A DNA stretch of 32,351 bases, taken from the NCBI GenBank assembly GCA_021372575.1, contig JAJFUE010000157.1:1-32351 (forward strand), read 5' to 3'. Below are positions 23,141-32,351 of the stretch, piece after piece. Both the position numbers and the translations under genes were made by a program. The notes under the pieces were generated by a model. That model ran no database searches and had not been told where the DNA came from. It saw only the letters and a list, made by a program, of their open reading frames with translations. Positions within the stretch are counted from its first letter, which is position 1, and each line of letters begins with the position of its first letter. This DNA is from a bacterium. GTDB lineage: Bacteria > Sumerlaeota > Sumerlaeia > MVZB01.

Positions 23141-23878
23141 ATGGCGGACAACTTGATTCATATCCTGGTCCTGGACGACGACCCGGCGCTGCTCGCGGTG
23201 CTCGAGATCACGCTGTCCAGGCTTGGCGGCAACGAGGTGACGGCGGTCTCGACGGCCGACGCCGCGTTGACGGCCTTGCATCGCCAGCCGTTCGACCTGT
23301 TCGTCACCGACTACTCGCTCGACGACACGCGCTACAACGGCCTCGACATGCTGCGCGAGTCGCAGACGCTGCCGTCGAAACCGCTCGTCATCATCATCAC
23401 GGCGTTCGCCACGCTGGAGATCACGCTCGAGGCGATCAAGCTCGGCTCGTACGATTTCCTCACCAAGCCGTTCCAAGTCGAGGAACTCCAGCTGGTCGTG
23501 CGCAACGCGATGGAGCAGATCCGGCTCGACCGCAGCAACCGCGAGCTGCGCCTGCAGGTCACGACGCTCGCCGACGCCATCGACCAGCTCGCCGTCCGCC
23601 AGACCGAGCTCATCGAGCGCCTGCGCCAGCTTGCCGAAAGCTTCGGCGCGCCGCGCGAAGAGCTGCCGCAAATGGCGCAGTCGCTCAACGGCGCGGCCGT
23701 ATTCGGACTGCAGCGGCGCCAGGCCCGCGAAAAACTTTCCGGCTACGCACGCGTGGCCGAAACGCTTCTGGACGAGGTCCGCAAGCAGCAAAGCCAGATC
23801 CGCCTTCTTTACGAATGCGGCTGCCTGGGCGAGGACGATTACAGGCGACTGATGGCCGGCAAGACGGCCCGCAGCTGA
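23141..23878 (+). CDS. Response regulator: REC domain with coiled-coil output
   Basis: A 245-residue protein. The REC domain (about 5-125) has the acidic pocket LDDD (12-14), phospho-acceptor Asp57 in VTDYS, Thr in IITAF and Lys in TKPF near 108. The remaining 120 residues are predicted coiled coil (RSNRELRLQVTTLADAIDQL...) with a short C-terminal segment containing CGCLG; there is no DNA-binding domain. Signalling is therefore likely through protein contact. It is followed 51 nt downstream by REC-GAF-HD-GYP. No histidine kinase gene is in the window. Confidence 0.92.
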   Translation: MADNLIHILVLDDDPALLAVLEITLSRLGGNEVTAVSTADAALTALHRQPFDLFVTDYSLDDTRYNGLDMLRESQTLPSKPLVIIITAFATLEITLEAIKLGSYDFLTKPFQVEELQLVVRNAMEQIRLDRSNRELRLQVTTLADAIDQLAVRQTELIERLRQLAESFGAPREELPQMAQSLNGAAVFGLQRRQAREKLSGYARVAETLLDEVRKQQSQIRLLYECGCLGEDDYRRLMAGKTARS

Positions 23879-23929
23879 TCCAGGCCCGCGCCGCGGCCTG
23901 AATCCATACCGGCAAACGAAAGAGAAGTC

Positions 23930-25595
<1,666 letters not shown>

Positions 25596-25618
25596 ACTCA
25601 GGACTCAGGACTCAGGAC
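25596..25618 (-). repeat. ACTCAGG heptamer array (three copies) directly after a minus-strand stop codon
   Basis: Three ACTCAGG units end 1 nt from the stop of the nucleotidyltransferase gene. Read on its coding strand they are CCTGAGT, giving TGA at 25614-25612, 25607-25605 and 25600-25598, one per frame. Confidence 0.9.
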
Positions 25619-25619
25619 T

Positions 25620-26531
25620 TTAATCCCACAGCTTCTTCGGGTAAACCCCGGCCTCGACCAGCTCTTTCAGTTTCTGGGTCACGACCGGCTTGTCGGCGGC
25701 GTAGGTGACACCGAACCACGTCTCGGGCGTCGGCAGGACCTTGACCGTGCCAAGGCCTTCGTGAAGGATGCGATCGACCTCGGTCGTGACGTAGAACTCC
25801 TGCTTGAGCGGGTTCGTCATCGTGGCCATGAACTCGCGGAAATAAACCTCGAGGTGCTTGAACAGCGACGGCTCGAAGCCCCAGATGTTCATCGACGTGA
25901 CTTCGTCGCCGGTCAGTTCGGTCTGCTTGCCGGTCTCGTCGATCGAGACGGCGCCGCGGCCGCGCATTTCAACCTTGGTGTGCTCGACGACGCCCTTCAT
26001 GAAGCCCTCCGGCGTGACATCGCAGATGCCGCGCGCGCACGAACCGTGCGGCGTCAGTGTGTTGCGCAGCACGAACCCCAGCGAGGCGTTCTTGCCGGTG
26101 CCATTGCCGTCGCAGTTGCGCAGAAAGTCGCCGATGATCTGGTAGGATTTGCGGCCGTAGAAATCGTCGGCATTGATGACGGCGAACGGGCCATCGACGA
26201 CATTGCGCGCGATCCAGATCGCGTGGCCCGTGCCCCACGGCTTCTGGCGCCCCTCGTGGATCACCACGCCCTCGGGGACGATTTCCATCTCCTGGAAGGC
26301 GAAATCGACGTCGATCTTGTGCTGGAACCGGCTCGTGATCAGGTCCTTGAAGTCCTGCTCGAACCAGTGCCGGATAATGAACACAACCTTGCCGAAGCCG
26401 GCCTGAATGGCGTCATAGATGGCGTATTCAATGAGATATTCGCCGCTGGGGCCGAACGTGTCCATTTGTTTCAGGCCGCCGTAACGGCTCCCGATTCCAG
26501 CGGCCATGACAAGCAAAGTTGGTTTCATCAT
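25620..26531 (-). CDS. Sugar-phosphate nucleotidyltransferase-like protein
   Basis: A 303-residue NTP-transferase-fold protein. The N-terminal nucleotide-binding signature is LLVMAAGIGSRYGGLKQM, then GPSGEYLIEYAIYDA, with AVINADDFYGR as the metal-binding Asp motif and PWGTGHAIWIA. It resembles the roughly 300-residue nucleotidyltransferases found in many Bacteroidota and candidate phyla, whose substrates are not well established; they are distinct from classical RmlA. It is presumably involved in making an activated sugar or polyol for envelope glycans. ATG 26531 or 26528 are both possible after AGGA. Its promoter is at 26584-26611. Confidence 0.88.
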   Translation of the reverse strand: MMKPTLLVMAAGIGSRYGGLKQMDTFGPSGEYLIEYAIYDAIQAGFGKVVFIIRHWFEQDFKDLITSRFQHKIDVDFAFQEMEIVPEGVVIHEGRQKPWGTGHAIWIARNVVDGPFAVINADDFYGRKSYQIIGDFLRNCDGNGTGKNASLGFVLRNTLTPHGSCARGICDVTPEGFMKGVVEHTKVEMRGRGAVSIDETGKQTELTGDEVTSMNIWGFEPSLFKHLEVYFREFMATMTNPLKQEFYVTTEVDRILHEGLGTVKVLPTPETWFGVTYAADKPVVTQKLKELVEAGVYPKKLWD

Positions 26532-26583
26532 CGCGTCCTGTCGGTTTCTTCATATGCGCACAGGCGGTCCAGCGCGCGGTCAA

Positions 26584-26611
26584 AGTTTAACATCTCGCGC
26601 AGAACTGTCAA
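26584..26611 (-). promoter_or_regulatory. Promoter of the nucleotidyltransferase gene
   Basis: On the minus strand, TTGACA (26611-26606, a perfect -35), 16 nt, TAAACT (26589-26584). The start of transcription would be near 26577, about 45 nt before the ATG. Confidence 0.6.
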
Positions 26612-27026
26612 GAAGTTGGTTGGGATCGGGGCGGCCGTTGTGATAACCGCCTCCACAATTTGGAAACGCTTCAATGCCGATCAAGTAAAGAACGATCGCG
26701 ATTAGGTCTTTTTGCGTCCGCCTCGCCGCGATGGCATCCGAATATCACACCGCCATGTCCGCAAATCGGCTTTCTGAATCGGCACGGGAAAATATGAAAA
26801 TGCAAAAAAAAATATCGGCTGATTTCGGGTCATATAAAACTCAAATAAAATCAATAATGTAAAATGTTGAAACGAGCTATTCCCATTTGAAAATATTTCT
26901 ATACAAAAAGGCGTTTTCGTGATAGCGTTGCAATAGTTTTTAAAGCTCAAAAGGGAAAAAACGGCCAAAGTCGCGCCGCATGAAAAGTCTGAATGGCATA
27001 TTCAGATTATTTCCACATCTCTGAAA
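26612..27026. other. AT-rich intergenic region upstream of the pseudopilin gene
   Basis: About 415 bp without a convincing gene. From about 26750 to 26960 the sequence is strikingly AT-rich for this genome, with A-runs (AAAAAAAAATAT) and TATAAA-like words. A long leader or regulatory region for the pseudopilin is likely, but I could not place a -35/-10 pair, and no sigma-54 GG-N10-GC pair fits. A weak minus-strand open frame here (26702-26968) is not credible. Confidence 0.5.
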
Positions 27027-27033
27027 GAGGAGG
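27027..27033 (+). promoter_or_regulatory. Strong ribosome-binding site of the pseudopilin gene
   Basis: GAGGAGG, 7 nt before the ATG at 27041. It decides this start over the in-frame ATG at 26993 and predicts high translation. Confidence 0.85.
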
Positions 27034-27040
27034 TAGAGAA

Positions 27041-27727
27041 ATGACCCGTCGTGGCTTTACACTGATCGAGTTGTTGATCGTGGTGGCCATCATCGCGATC
27101 CTTGCCGCGATCGCTGTGCCAAACTTCCTGGAGGCGCAAACACGTTCCCGTGTCTCGCGCGCGCAAAACGATTTGCGCACGATTGCCTTGGGCATGGAAT
27201 CGTATCGCGTGGACAACAACGGCTACCCGGCCGGCCAGAATGCGTCGCCGCTGCAGCCCACGGCTGCCCGTGACGAGCTTGACCTGCGCCTGCTGACCAC
27301 GCCGCTTTCCTATATCGCCTCGGTTCCGGGCGACATCTTCCGCCTGGTTGCCGGCCGCGATGTGGAAGCGCACTTGGGCTATATCGTTCCCGGTCAATAC
27401 CGCGTCTATGGCGTGTCGTATCCGACCGCCCGTCGCAGCTACAGCGTCTATCCCAAGACCGCGTGGATGACTTGGAGCATTGGCCCGGACCTGCTGACCA
27501 ACTGCGGCGGCTATCGCTGCTACCAAGCCGTCACCGACAACGAAGGCGGCACCGATTCGCGCGCCCCGGGCCAGCCCCCAGGGATCGGCGTGGACAAGAA
27601 CGGCAACTGGATCACCTCGCACACCGGCGATTACTGGGGGATGCGTTACGATCCGACGAACGGCACCGTCAGCTACGGCGACATCTACCGGTTCGAGGGT
27701 GAAGCGATCACCCGCCCGAACGTGTAA
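27041..27727 (+). CDS. Type II secretion / type IV pilin-like pseudopilin (GspG-like)
   Basis: A 228-residue prepilin. The leader MTRRG is cut before FTLIELLIVVAIIAILAAIA, with Glu5 of the mature protein present, followed by VPNFLEAQTRSRVSRAQNDL, the usual N-terminal helix of GspG-like proteins in planctomycete-like and candidate-phylum genomes. The C-terminal globular domain has SIGPDLLTNCGG, a cysteine pair (near 157 and 162) and a final DPTNGTVSYGDIYRF, which is common in this group. It would be assembled in an inner-membrane pseudopilus or pilus. It is isolated from other secretion genes, with its own strong RBS and terminator, so a highly expressed single-gene unit. Confidence 0.92.
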   Translation: MTRRGFTLIELLIVVAIIAILAAIAVPNFLEAQTRSRVSRAQNDLRTIALGMESYRVDNNGYPAGQNASPLQPTAARDELDLRLLTTPLSYIASVPGDIFRLVAGRDVEAHLGYIVPGQYRVYGVSYPTARRSYSVYPKTAWMTWSIGPDLLTNCGGYRCYQAVTDNEGGTDSRAPGQPPGIGVDKNGNWITSHTGDYWGMRYDPTNGTVSYGDIYRFEGEAITRPNV

Positions 27728-27748
27728 GCTCTGATCGAGAAAACAACT

Positions 27749-27785
27749 TCGGCCCGGCCGCTCCCAGCAGCCGGGCCGATTTTTT
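27749..27785 (+). terminator. Intrinsic terminator of the pseudopilin gene
   Basis: TCGGCCCGGC (27749-27758) pairs perfectly with GCCGGGCCGA (27770-27779), followed by six T (27780-27785). Confidence 0.92.
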
Positions 27786-27847
27786 GATCGCCTTGATGAT
27801 GGTTTTTCTGTTCGTGCCCGCAGTCATCCAAAGCACCGATGCCCCAG

Positions 27848-27894
27848 CACTCAGCACTCAGGACTCAGGACTTAGCACTCAGGACTCAGGACTC
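27848..27894 (-). repeat. ACTCAGG-type heptamer array (six copies) directly after a minus-strand stop codon
   Basis: Six heptamers abut the TAA at 27897-27895. On the coding strand they give stops exactly every 7 nt, at plus-strand starts 27886, 27879, 27872, 27865, 27858 and 27851. The 27872 unit reads TTA in place of TCA, changing TGA to TAA and so keeping a stop. Confidence 0.9.
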
Positions 27895-28752
27895 TTATTC
27901 CGCCACTTTGCCGCGCGTGACGCGGCCGGGCATGGGGGGCTCGTCCTCGAGCGTGCTCAGCAACTGAACGTTCTCGTTCATCCACTGATTCGTCTCCTGA
28001 AGTGACTTGACGACGCCATCGAGCCGCGTCGAGAGGACCTGCGGGTCCTTGCAGACGCCGATTTCCTCCTGGATGAGCGCGATCTGTTTTTCGATCCGGT
28101 AGAGCTCGGCCTCGGTGACGCGCAGGCCCTCGCTGGCCTTGGCCTGGTTGTCGAGCCGGCGCTGCTGGATCTCCAGCGTTCCGCCCAGCGACTTGGCGAC
28201 CGCCGACTCGGGTTTTTCGCGCGCAAGCTTCTGCTTGATCTTGTCGATTTCGCCCTGAAGGTCTTCCTGAAGGGTTTTATCCAGGTTTTCGCGGATGCGC
28301 TGGCGCGTCAGCAGCAGGTTCAGGAAAATCCACAGCATGTGGTTCAGGTCGCCGGCCTTGAGCTGGTCCATGCCGGCCATCGCCGAGGCCGCGCTTTCGC
28401 CGGCGCGCAGAATTTGCTGGCAGCGGTCGGCGAGTTGCTTGTAGCGAAGTTGCGCGTCGCGCGTGAGCCGTGCCAGGATCTGCCCCTCGCGTTCCTCCCA
28501 CTGCTCCTCGACCTGTCCGGCCATCGTTGCCTGCACCAGCCGCTGAAAACGCGGGTTGCCCGGCAGCCAGACGAGGTAGGCGGTTTCATACGCCAGCCCC
28601 AGAAGCCAGAACGCTGGGTGCCCGAATCCCAGGATCGCGAAGCCTCCAAGAATCAGCTTGTTCAGCGGCATCGCGCCCATCAGCGGCAGCTTGACCGGCC
28701 AGCCGAACGCCGCCTTCACGTAATCCCAGTAGCTGAGCGCCGCCTTCTCCAT
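27895..28752 (-). CDS. Membrane-anchored coiled-coil protein of a transporter operon
   Basis: A 285-residue protein starting MEKAALSYWDYVKAAFGWPV. One or two hydrophobic segments (about 27-62; LNKLILGGFAILGFG and FWLLGLAYETAYLVWL) are followed by about 200 residues of charged helix (LQEDLQGEIDKIKQKLARE, RVTEAELYRIEKQIALIQEE), probably a long cytoplasmic coiled coil. It begins 5 nt after the ATPase stop behind GGAGG, so it is the last gene of the transporter cluster. I do not recognise a named family. A structural or regulatory partner of the ABC transporter is inferred from position. Confidence 0.75.
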   Translation of the reverse strand: MEKAALSYWDYVKAAFGWPVKLPLMGAMPLNKLILGGFAILGFGHPAFWLLGLAYETAYLVWLPGNPRFQRLVQATMAGQVEEQWEEREGQILARLTRDAQLRYKQLADRCQQILRAGESAASAMAGMDQLKAGDLNHMLWIFLNLLLTRQRIRENLDKTLQEDLQGEIDKIKQKLAREKPESAVAKSLGGTLEIQQRRLDNQAKASEGLRVTEAELYRIEKQIALIQEEIGVCKDPQVLSTRLDGVVKSLQETNQWMNENVQLLSTLEDEPPMPGRVTRGKVAE

Positions 28753-28757
28753 CGTTC

Positions 28758-29639
28758 TCACTTTCCTCCGCCGCGCTGCACTTTGGCGAATTCGTCGGCC
28801 ACGTGATCGACGACCTTGAGGAAATCCGCATCTTTCTGCGATTCGAGCGGCGATTTGCCCGGCACGCGCGGCGGCAGGTCCTTGAACTCCTTGACGATCC
28901 GCCCCGGCCCTTGCGAGAACAGCCACACGCGGTCGCCAAGATAGACCGCCTCCACGATCGAGTGCGTGACCATGATGACCGTCGCCTCGACCTCGGTCCA
29001 AAGATCGACGAGCAGCCGCTGCATCTCGATGCGCGTCGGCTCATCGAGCGCCGAGAACGGCTCGTCCATCAGCAGGATCCGCGGTTTGAGCGCCATCGTG
29101 CGCGCGATCGCCACGCGCTGCTGCTGGCCGCCGGAAAGCTGGTGTGGATATTTTTGCTCGTGGCCGCCGAGCCCGACTTTCTTGATCCACTCGCGTGCCT
29201 GCGAGTCGATCTGCGTCTCCGAAATCCCGAGCCGCTCCCGATTGATCTCCAGCCCGAACCTCACGTTCCTGAGCACCGTCCGGTTCGGGAACGAGCTGTA
29301 TTTCTGGAAGATCATGCCGCGGTCGATGCCGGGCCCGTCGATGCGCCTGCCGCGCACGAGGATTTCGCCGCTCGTCGGTGGGTAGGTTCCCTGGAATGCG
29401 GCAATCAGGTTCAACACGGTCGATTTGCCGCAACCGCTCGGGCCGATCAGCGTGACCATCTCGCCGACGTTCGGCAGGTCCTCGATGCAGAACGTGACGT
29501 CCCTGATCGCCGTGCATTCGCGCGGCGTGCCGGGCTCCCAAACCTTCGTCACGGAGCGGAATTCCACGACCGGCGGCTGACTTTCGGTCGCGGCCGCGGC
29601 GGCCTGTTCGGGGGCGCTTGCGGAGGCGGAGGAACTCAT
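28758..29639 (-). CDS. NitT/TauT-type ABC transporter ATP-binding protein
   Basis: A 293-residue ATPase of the nitrate/sulfonate/taurine importer group. After an Ala/Ser-rich lead of about 30 residues it shows Walker [12 protein letters not shown], the Q-loop [10 protein letters not shown], the signature [16 protein letters not shown], Walker [13 protein letters not shown] and the H-loop [14 protein letters not shown]. The start ATG at 29639 overlaps the permease stop (ATGA) and has AGGAG before it, indicating translational coupling. The C-terminal 60 residues ([17 protein letters not shown]) extend beyond the core. The substrate cannot be told from sequence. Confidence 0.94.
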   Translation of the reverse strand: MSSSASASAPEQAAAAATESQPPVVEFRSVTKVWEPGTPRECTAIRDVTFCIEDLPNVGEMVTLIGPSGCGKSTVLNLIAAFQGTYPPTSGEILVRGRRIDGPGIDRGMIFQKYSSFPNRTVLRNVRFGLEINRERLGISETQIDSQAREWIKKVGLGGHEQKYPHQLSGGQQQRVAIARTMALKPRILLMDEPFSALDEPTRIEMQRLLVDLWTEVEATVIMVTHSIVEAVYLGDRVWLFSQGPGRIVKEFKDLPPRVPGKSPLESQKDADFLKVVDHVADEFAKVQRGGGK

Positions 29640-30466
29640 GTCGTCTCCTGGTATGGGAAGAGCACGCTGCCGAGCCATGCCCAGATTTTATCGGTGATGA
29701 ACGCGATCAGCACGATCGCCACCAGCGTCAGGTAGATATTCTCACGCGGGCCGATGCGCTGCGCGACGGATATGATGTGCCCCAGCCCGCGCTCGGCGAC
29801 GACCAGCTCGGCCAGGATAATGTAACTCCACCCGACGCCGAATCCCATGCGCATCGACTGGAAGATCTGCGGCCACGCGATGCCCAGTAGCACGTGCCAC
29901 ACGGTCTGCCGCTTGTTCGCCCCGAGCGTGTAGGCCGTGTGAAGAAAAATGTCATCGACGTCGTCGATCGCCTTCACGATCAGCGGCAACAGATAAACGA
30001 GGAACGCGAGCGCCAGGAAAATCACCTTCTGCATTTCATCGACGCCGAACAGGCTCATCGTCAGCGGAATCAGCACCGGGATCGGCATGTAGGCGCCGAA
30101 CAGCGACAGCGGCTGAAACATCGCCTTGACCTTCGAGAACGCGCCCATCAGCACGCCCAGCGGCAGCGCGATCGCGATCGCCAGCGCGAACCCCTTCACG
30201 ATGCGCCACGTGCTGACGAGCGCGCTGCGGCTGAATTCCTGGTCGAACCAGAACGACTTGAATGACAGCACGACTTCTCCCGGCGAGGGGAGGATCGTCG
30301 GTGAAATCAGCCGGTCCTCGGGGATGGCGCCGCTTGTCGCGAACGCCCACGCGCCGATGATCGCCACGATCGGCGCCGTGCCGAGCGCAAGCCGGAGCAT
30401 CCAGTCCAGCGGTTCGCGGATCCTCAGCATGCGCCCGAACAGATGGCCGGCGCCCCCGCCGGCCAT
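29636..30466 (-). CDS. NitT/TauT-type ABC transporter permease
   Basis: A 276-residue inner-membrane permease of the binding-protein-dependent type with about six helices. It has [15 protein letters not shown] after the first helix, as in SsuC/TauC, and the EAA loop [20 protein letters not shown] with the conserved Gly. The start is uncertain: the ATG at 30466 lies inside a perfect 12-bp hairpin (30441-30468) and has no good ribosome-binding site; TTG 30496 and ATG 30430 are alternatives. It is coupled to the ATPase. It is separated from the binding-protein gene by 170 bp of repeats. Confidence 0.9.
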   Translation of the reverse strand: MAGGGAGHLFGRMLRIREPLDWMLRLALGTAPIVAIIGAWAFATSGAIPEDRLISPTILPSPGEVVLSFKSFWFDQEFSRSALVSTWRIVKGFALAIAIALPLGVLMGAFSKVKAMFQPLSLFGAYMPIPVLIPLTMSLFGVDEMQKVIFLALAFLVYLLPLIVKAIDDVDDIFLHTAYTLGANKRQTVWHVLLGIAWPQIFQSMRMGFGVGWSYIILAELVVAERGLGHIISVAQRIGPRENIYLTLVAIVLIAFITDKIWAWLGSVLFPYQETT

Positions 30467-30468
30467 CT
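30441..30468. repeat. GC-rich palindromic repeat, copy 3 (over the permease start)
   Basis: A perfect 12-bp inverted repeat with a 4-nt loop; arms are AGATGGCCGGCG and its complement. The core GCCGGCGCCCCCGCCGGC is identical to the core of the copy at 21022-21051. It encodes MAGGGAGHL if the ATG at 30466 is used. Confidence 0.7.
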
Positions 30469-30553
30469 CACGCGTTTTATTTTGTGTTTTGTCCAACTCT
30501 CAAACACCTATTCAAATTCAATTTACGATCCGCGATTCACGATCCACAAATTG

Positions 30554-30581
30554 CTTTCTTTGTGCCTTCGTGTCTTCGTGG
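30554..30581. repeat. CTTCGTG-type short tandem repeat
   Basis: CTTTGTGC, CTTCGTGT and CTTCGTGG in tandem, in the gap between the binding-protein gene and the permease gene. It is related to the TTTCGTG arrays. Confidence 0.55.
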
Positions 30582-30610
30582 TTCAATCAAATTCCGCACT
30601 CCGCATTTTC

Positions 30611-30638
30611 TTTCATCTTTCATATTTCATCTTTCATC
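30611..30638 (-). repeat. TTTCATC heptamer array (four copies) at a minus-strand stop codon
   Basis: TTTCATC, TTTCATA, TTTCATC, TTTCATC; on the coding strand GATGAAA. It overlaps the TGA stop of the substrate-binding protein gene (30639-30637). Further TGA triplets follow every 7 nt (plus-strand starts 30634, 30627, 30620, 30613), in all frames. Confidence 0.88.
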
Positions 30639-32351
30639 ATTTACTTTCCGGCGGATACACCGAGATTTCCACGCGCCGGTTGAGCGCCTGGTTCATCGGG
30701 TCGGCCGGGTCGGCCGGCTCGTTCCAGCCCTTGCCCGACGACACGAATTTGTTCCGGTCGAATTTGTATTTGTCCATCAGGGCATTGACGACGGCGCTCG
30801 CGCGGTCGTTCGACAGGCGCTGCACTTCGCGCTCGGGAACGCGCCCGCGCATCGAGCTGTCGGTGTGGCCGACGACGGCGATCACCGCCCGCTCATACTG
30901 CCCCGCGAGCCGCGCGACCTTCTCCAGCGTCGCCGAGGCGTTCGGGTCGTAAAGCGTGTTGGCCAGCGCCAACCCGACGTCGTCGTGCGCGGGCTCGAAG
31001 ATGTTCGACGAGTTCGGGTAGAAGTTGATCCGGATCGTCTGCGTGAGGATCGGCTTTTCGGCCTGCACCTTCTGGTATGACGTCGGCGCGAAGCTCGTCA
31101 CGTATTCGTTTTTGTCGCCGCTGAACTCGCCGGTCTTGTCGATGTTGGCGATGACCGAGAAGTCCATGACCTCGTCGAAGCGGACCGGCGTGTCGATGAT
31201 GCGCAGCTCCTTATACACATACGTGATGTTCTTCCACGTGCGCTCGAAGTTGGTCGGCGAGTTGGCGTTCATGAAGAAGTCTTTGTTCTCGGCGAAGTTC
31301 GTCGAGTGCGCGTCGTTGAGCATGCCGCGCACCTGGTCCGGCGCGAGCCCGTAGAGCTCGGCCATCGACGCCACCGCCTTCGTCTTTTCGGCCTCGTTCT
31401 TCAGCATCCGCATGCCTTCGAAGATGCCCGCGCAAAGGCCCTGGATGATTTCCGGGTGGTCCTTGGCGAAGTCGGCGCGCGCGGCCCACACGTCCGCGAT
31501 CAGCCGCGTGGCGTCGCCCGTCGTCGTCAGGATGCGCGTCCCCTTGACCTTTTCCGGGATCACGTAAATATCGGGCGCCCACGACACGCACGCGTCGATC
31601 GACGGGTCGGAGACGAACGCCGTCGCCGCCTCGAACGCCGTCGCCGTGTATTTATGCGTCACTTCGCCCGGCTGGATGCCCGCGTTCAGCAGCAGGTTGT
31701 TCACGAAATACTGCGACGGGCTGTTCTGCGCATAGACGATCGTCTTGCCCTTGAGGTCCTTGACCGTCGCGATCTTGCTGCGGACGACGATGCCGTCGCC
31801 GCCGCTCGACCAGTCGATCTGCTGGTAAATGCGCGGCGCCGTGCGCGAGTCCTTCATCAGCCCCGGCGCGAACAGCACCATCATGTCGAGCGTGCCCCAC
31901 AGGATGTGGCTGTTGCCGGAGACGAACGCGTCGCGCGCCATCACTGGGTCGTCGATCAGCTTCAGGTTCAGCTTGAAGCCGTATTTCTTGTAGAAAACGC
32001 TGTCCTCGTTCGGCGCGAAGCCGTGGTTGGCCGCGATGATCGGCAGCCACCCGATCCACACGTTGATCGGGAACTGGACAATCTTGTCCTTGTCGTCCCA
32101 CGTGTATTTGCTCGCCCCCTGGACCGGCTTGAGCCGTTCGGCGGGAACATATTTGTACGTGGCGACGGTGGTGATCCCCTTGGGATCGACCGCCTCGATG
32201 CCGGGTGTCGCGGCCGGCTTCGGCGCCTCGGTGGTTTCCTGCGTCTGAACGTTCGGTTCGTTCACCGTGACCTGCGGCCCGCGGTTCGCGCCGCGCTGCG
32301 GCAGCAGCACGCCCTTGAACAGGTATCCGGCCGCGGCAAGGCAGCACAGGA
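30637..32351 (-). CDS. ABC substrate-binding protein fused to an OmpA peptidoglycan-binding domain, 5'-truncated
   Basis: The frame stays open to the window edge, so the N-terminus is missing; about 570 codons are present. The visible start LCCLAAAGYLFKGVLL is hydrophobic and could be the end of a membrane anchor or lipoprotein signal. A Thr/Pro-rich linker leads to a NitT/TauT-type (NMT1/SsuA-like) binding domain (VWIGWLPIIAANHGF, AFVSGNSHILWGTLD, DLKGKTIVYAQNSPSQYF). The last 140 or so residues are an OmpA-like domain: INFYPNSSNIF, VVGHTDSSMRGR, QRLSNDRASAVVNAL and NRRVEISVYP, including the Asp and Arg usually contacting diaminopimelate in peptidoglycan. Permease, ATPase and coiled-coil genes follow on the same strand. 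A wall-tethered receptor is implied; the substrate is unknown. Confidence 0.9.
   Translation of the reverse strand, partial: LCCLAAAGYLFKGVLLPQRGANRGPQVTVNEPNVQTQETTEAPKPAATPGIEAVDPKGITTVATYKYVPAERLKPVQGASKYTWDDKDKIVQFPINVWIGWLPIIAANHGFAPNEDSVFYKKYGFKLNLKLIDDPVMARDAFVSGNSHILWGTLDMMVLFAPGLMKDSRTAPRIYQQIDWSSGGDGIVVRSKIATVKDLKGKTIVYAQNSPSQYFVNNLLLNAGIQPGEVTHKYTATAFEAATAFVSDPSIDACVSWAPDIYVIPEKVKGTRILTTTGDATRLIADVWAARADFAKDHPEIIQGLCAGIFEGMRMLKNEAEKTKAVASMAELYGLAPDQVRGMLNDAHSTNFAENKDFFMNANSPTNFERTWKNITYVYKELRIIDTPVRFDEVMDFSVIANIDKTGEFSGDKNEYVTSFAPTSYQKVQAEKPILTQTIRINFYPNSSNIFEPAHDDVGLALANTLYDPNASATLEKVARLAGQYERAVIAVVGHTDSSMRGRVPEREVQRLSNDRASAVVNALMDKYKFDRNKFVSSGKGWNEPADPADPMNQALNRRVEISVYPPESK

Noticed and set aside
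26900-26935. A sigma-54 promoter before the pseudopilin gene (around GTGATAGCGTTGC)
   Set aside because: The -24 GG is absent at the required distance from the -12 GC.
26702-26968. A minus-strand 88-codon frame upstream of the pseudopilin gene
   Set aside because: It lies in AT-rich intergenic DNA, is Phe-rich without pattern, and has no plausible ribosome-binding site or neighbours.

Overview
The window is GC-rich, densely coded chromosomal DNA from a Gram-negative-type (two-membrane) bacterium. This is inferred from an OmpA-like peptidoglycan-binding domain, a GspG-like pseudopilin, a FliL-like protein, a rhomboid-family sorting protease with a GlyGly-CTERM-type substrate, and a sigma-54 activator. 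The pseudopilin style, the small basic bS22/AURKAIP1-COX24-like ribosomal protein and the many dispersed intergenic repeats resemble uncultured candidate phyla near the Planctomycetota/Sumerlaeota/Hydrogenedentota. That placement is a guess from style. I see no rRNA, tRNA, CRISPR array, transposase or prophage gene.

Layout. 1-1980 is the 3' part of a large secreted protein (Thr-Pro linker, CBM6-like module, linker, propeller-like domain). 2100-3915 holds a FemAB-like and a GNAT acyltransferase. 3912-8545 is the most interesting block: a sigma-54 enhancer-binding protein, divergent from a VIT-vWA protein with a GlyGly-CTERM-like tail, followed by a rhombosortase-like protease that could process that tail. 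A candidate sigma-54 promoter lies in front of the VIT-vWA gene. 8605-12922 is housekeeping: carA, a GNAT, a 29-aa ribosomal protein and pcrA/uvrD. 13202-15377 contains two divergent membrane paralogues of unknown family around a small four-cysteine protein. 15396-22194 has a hotdog thioesterase, a lone oligopeptide-type ABC ATPase, a membrane EEP-fold enzyme, ispG, a LarE-like enzyme and a TMTC-like TPR membrane protein. 22208-25531 is a signalling block: a FliL-like protein, a 75-aa unknown, a REC-coiled-coil protein and REC-GAF-HD-GYP. A sugar-nucleotidyltransferase-like gene and a pseudopilin follow. 27895-32351 is a minus-strand transporter cluster: a substrate-binding protein fused to OmpA, a permease, an ATPase and a membrane coiled-coil protein.

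Repeats form a second layer of structure. A 34-bp motif occurs five times, once as a full inverted pair at 5506-5584, with compensated changes inside a mini-hairpin. A GC-rich palindrome occurs between genes, inside a coding loop of the TMTC-like gene and over the start of the permease. Four heptamer arrays sit directly after stop codons and are oriented so that they place TGA/TAA in all three frames of the coding strand. TTTCGTG-type arrays and a compound hairpin cluster (19419-19540) complete the set.

Both terminal genes are cut by the window edges. Functions rest on motif recognition by eye; no database search was possible.
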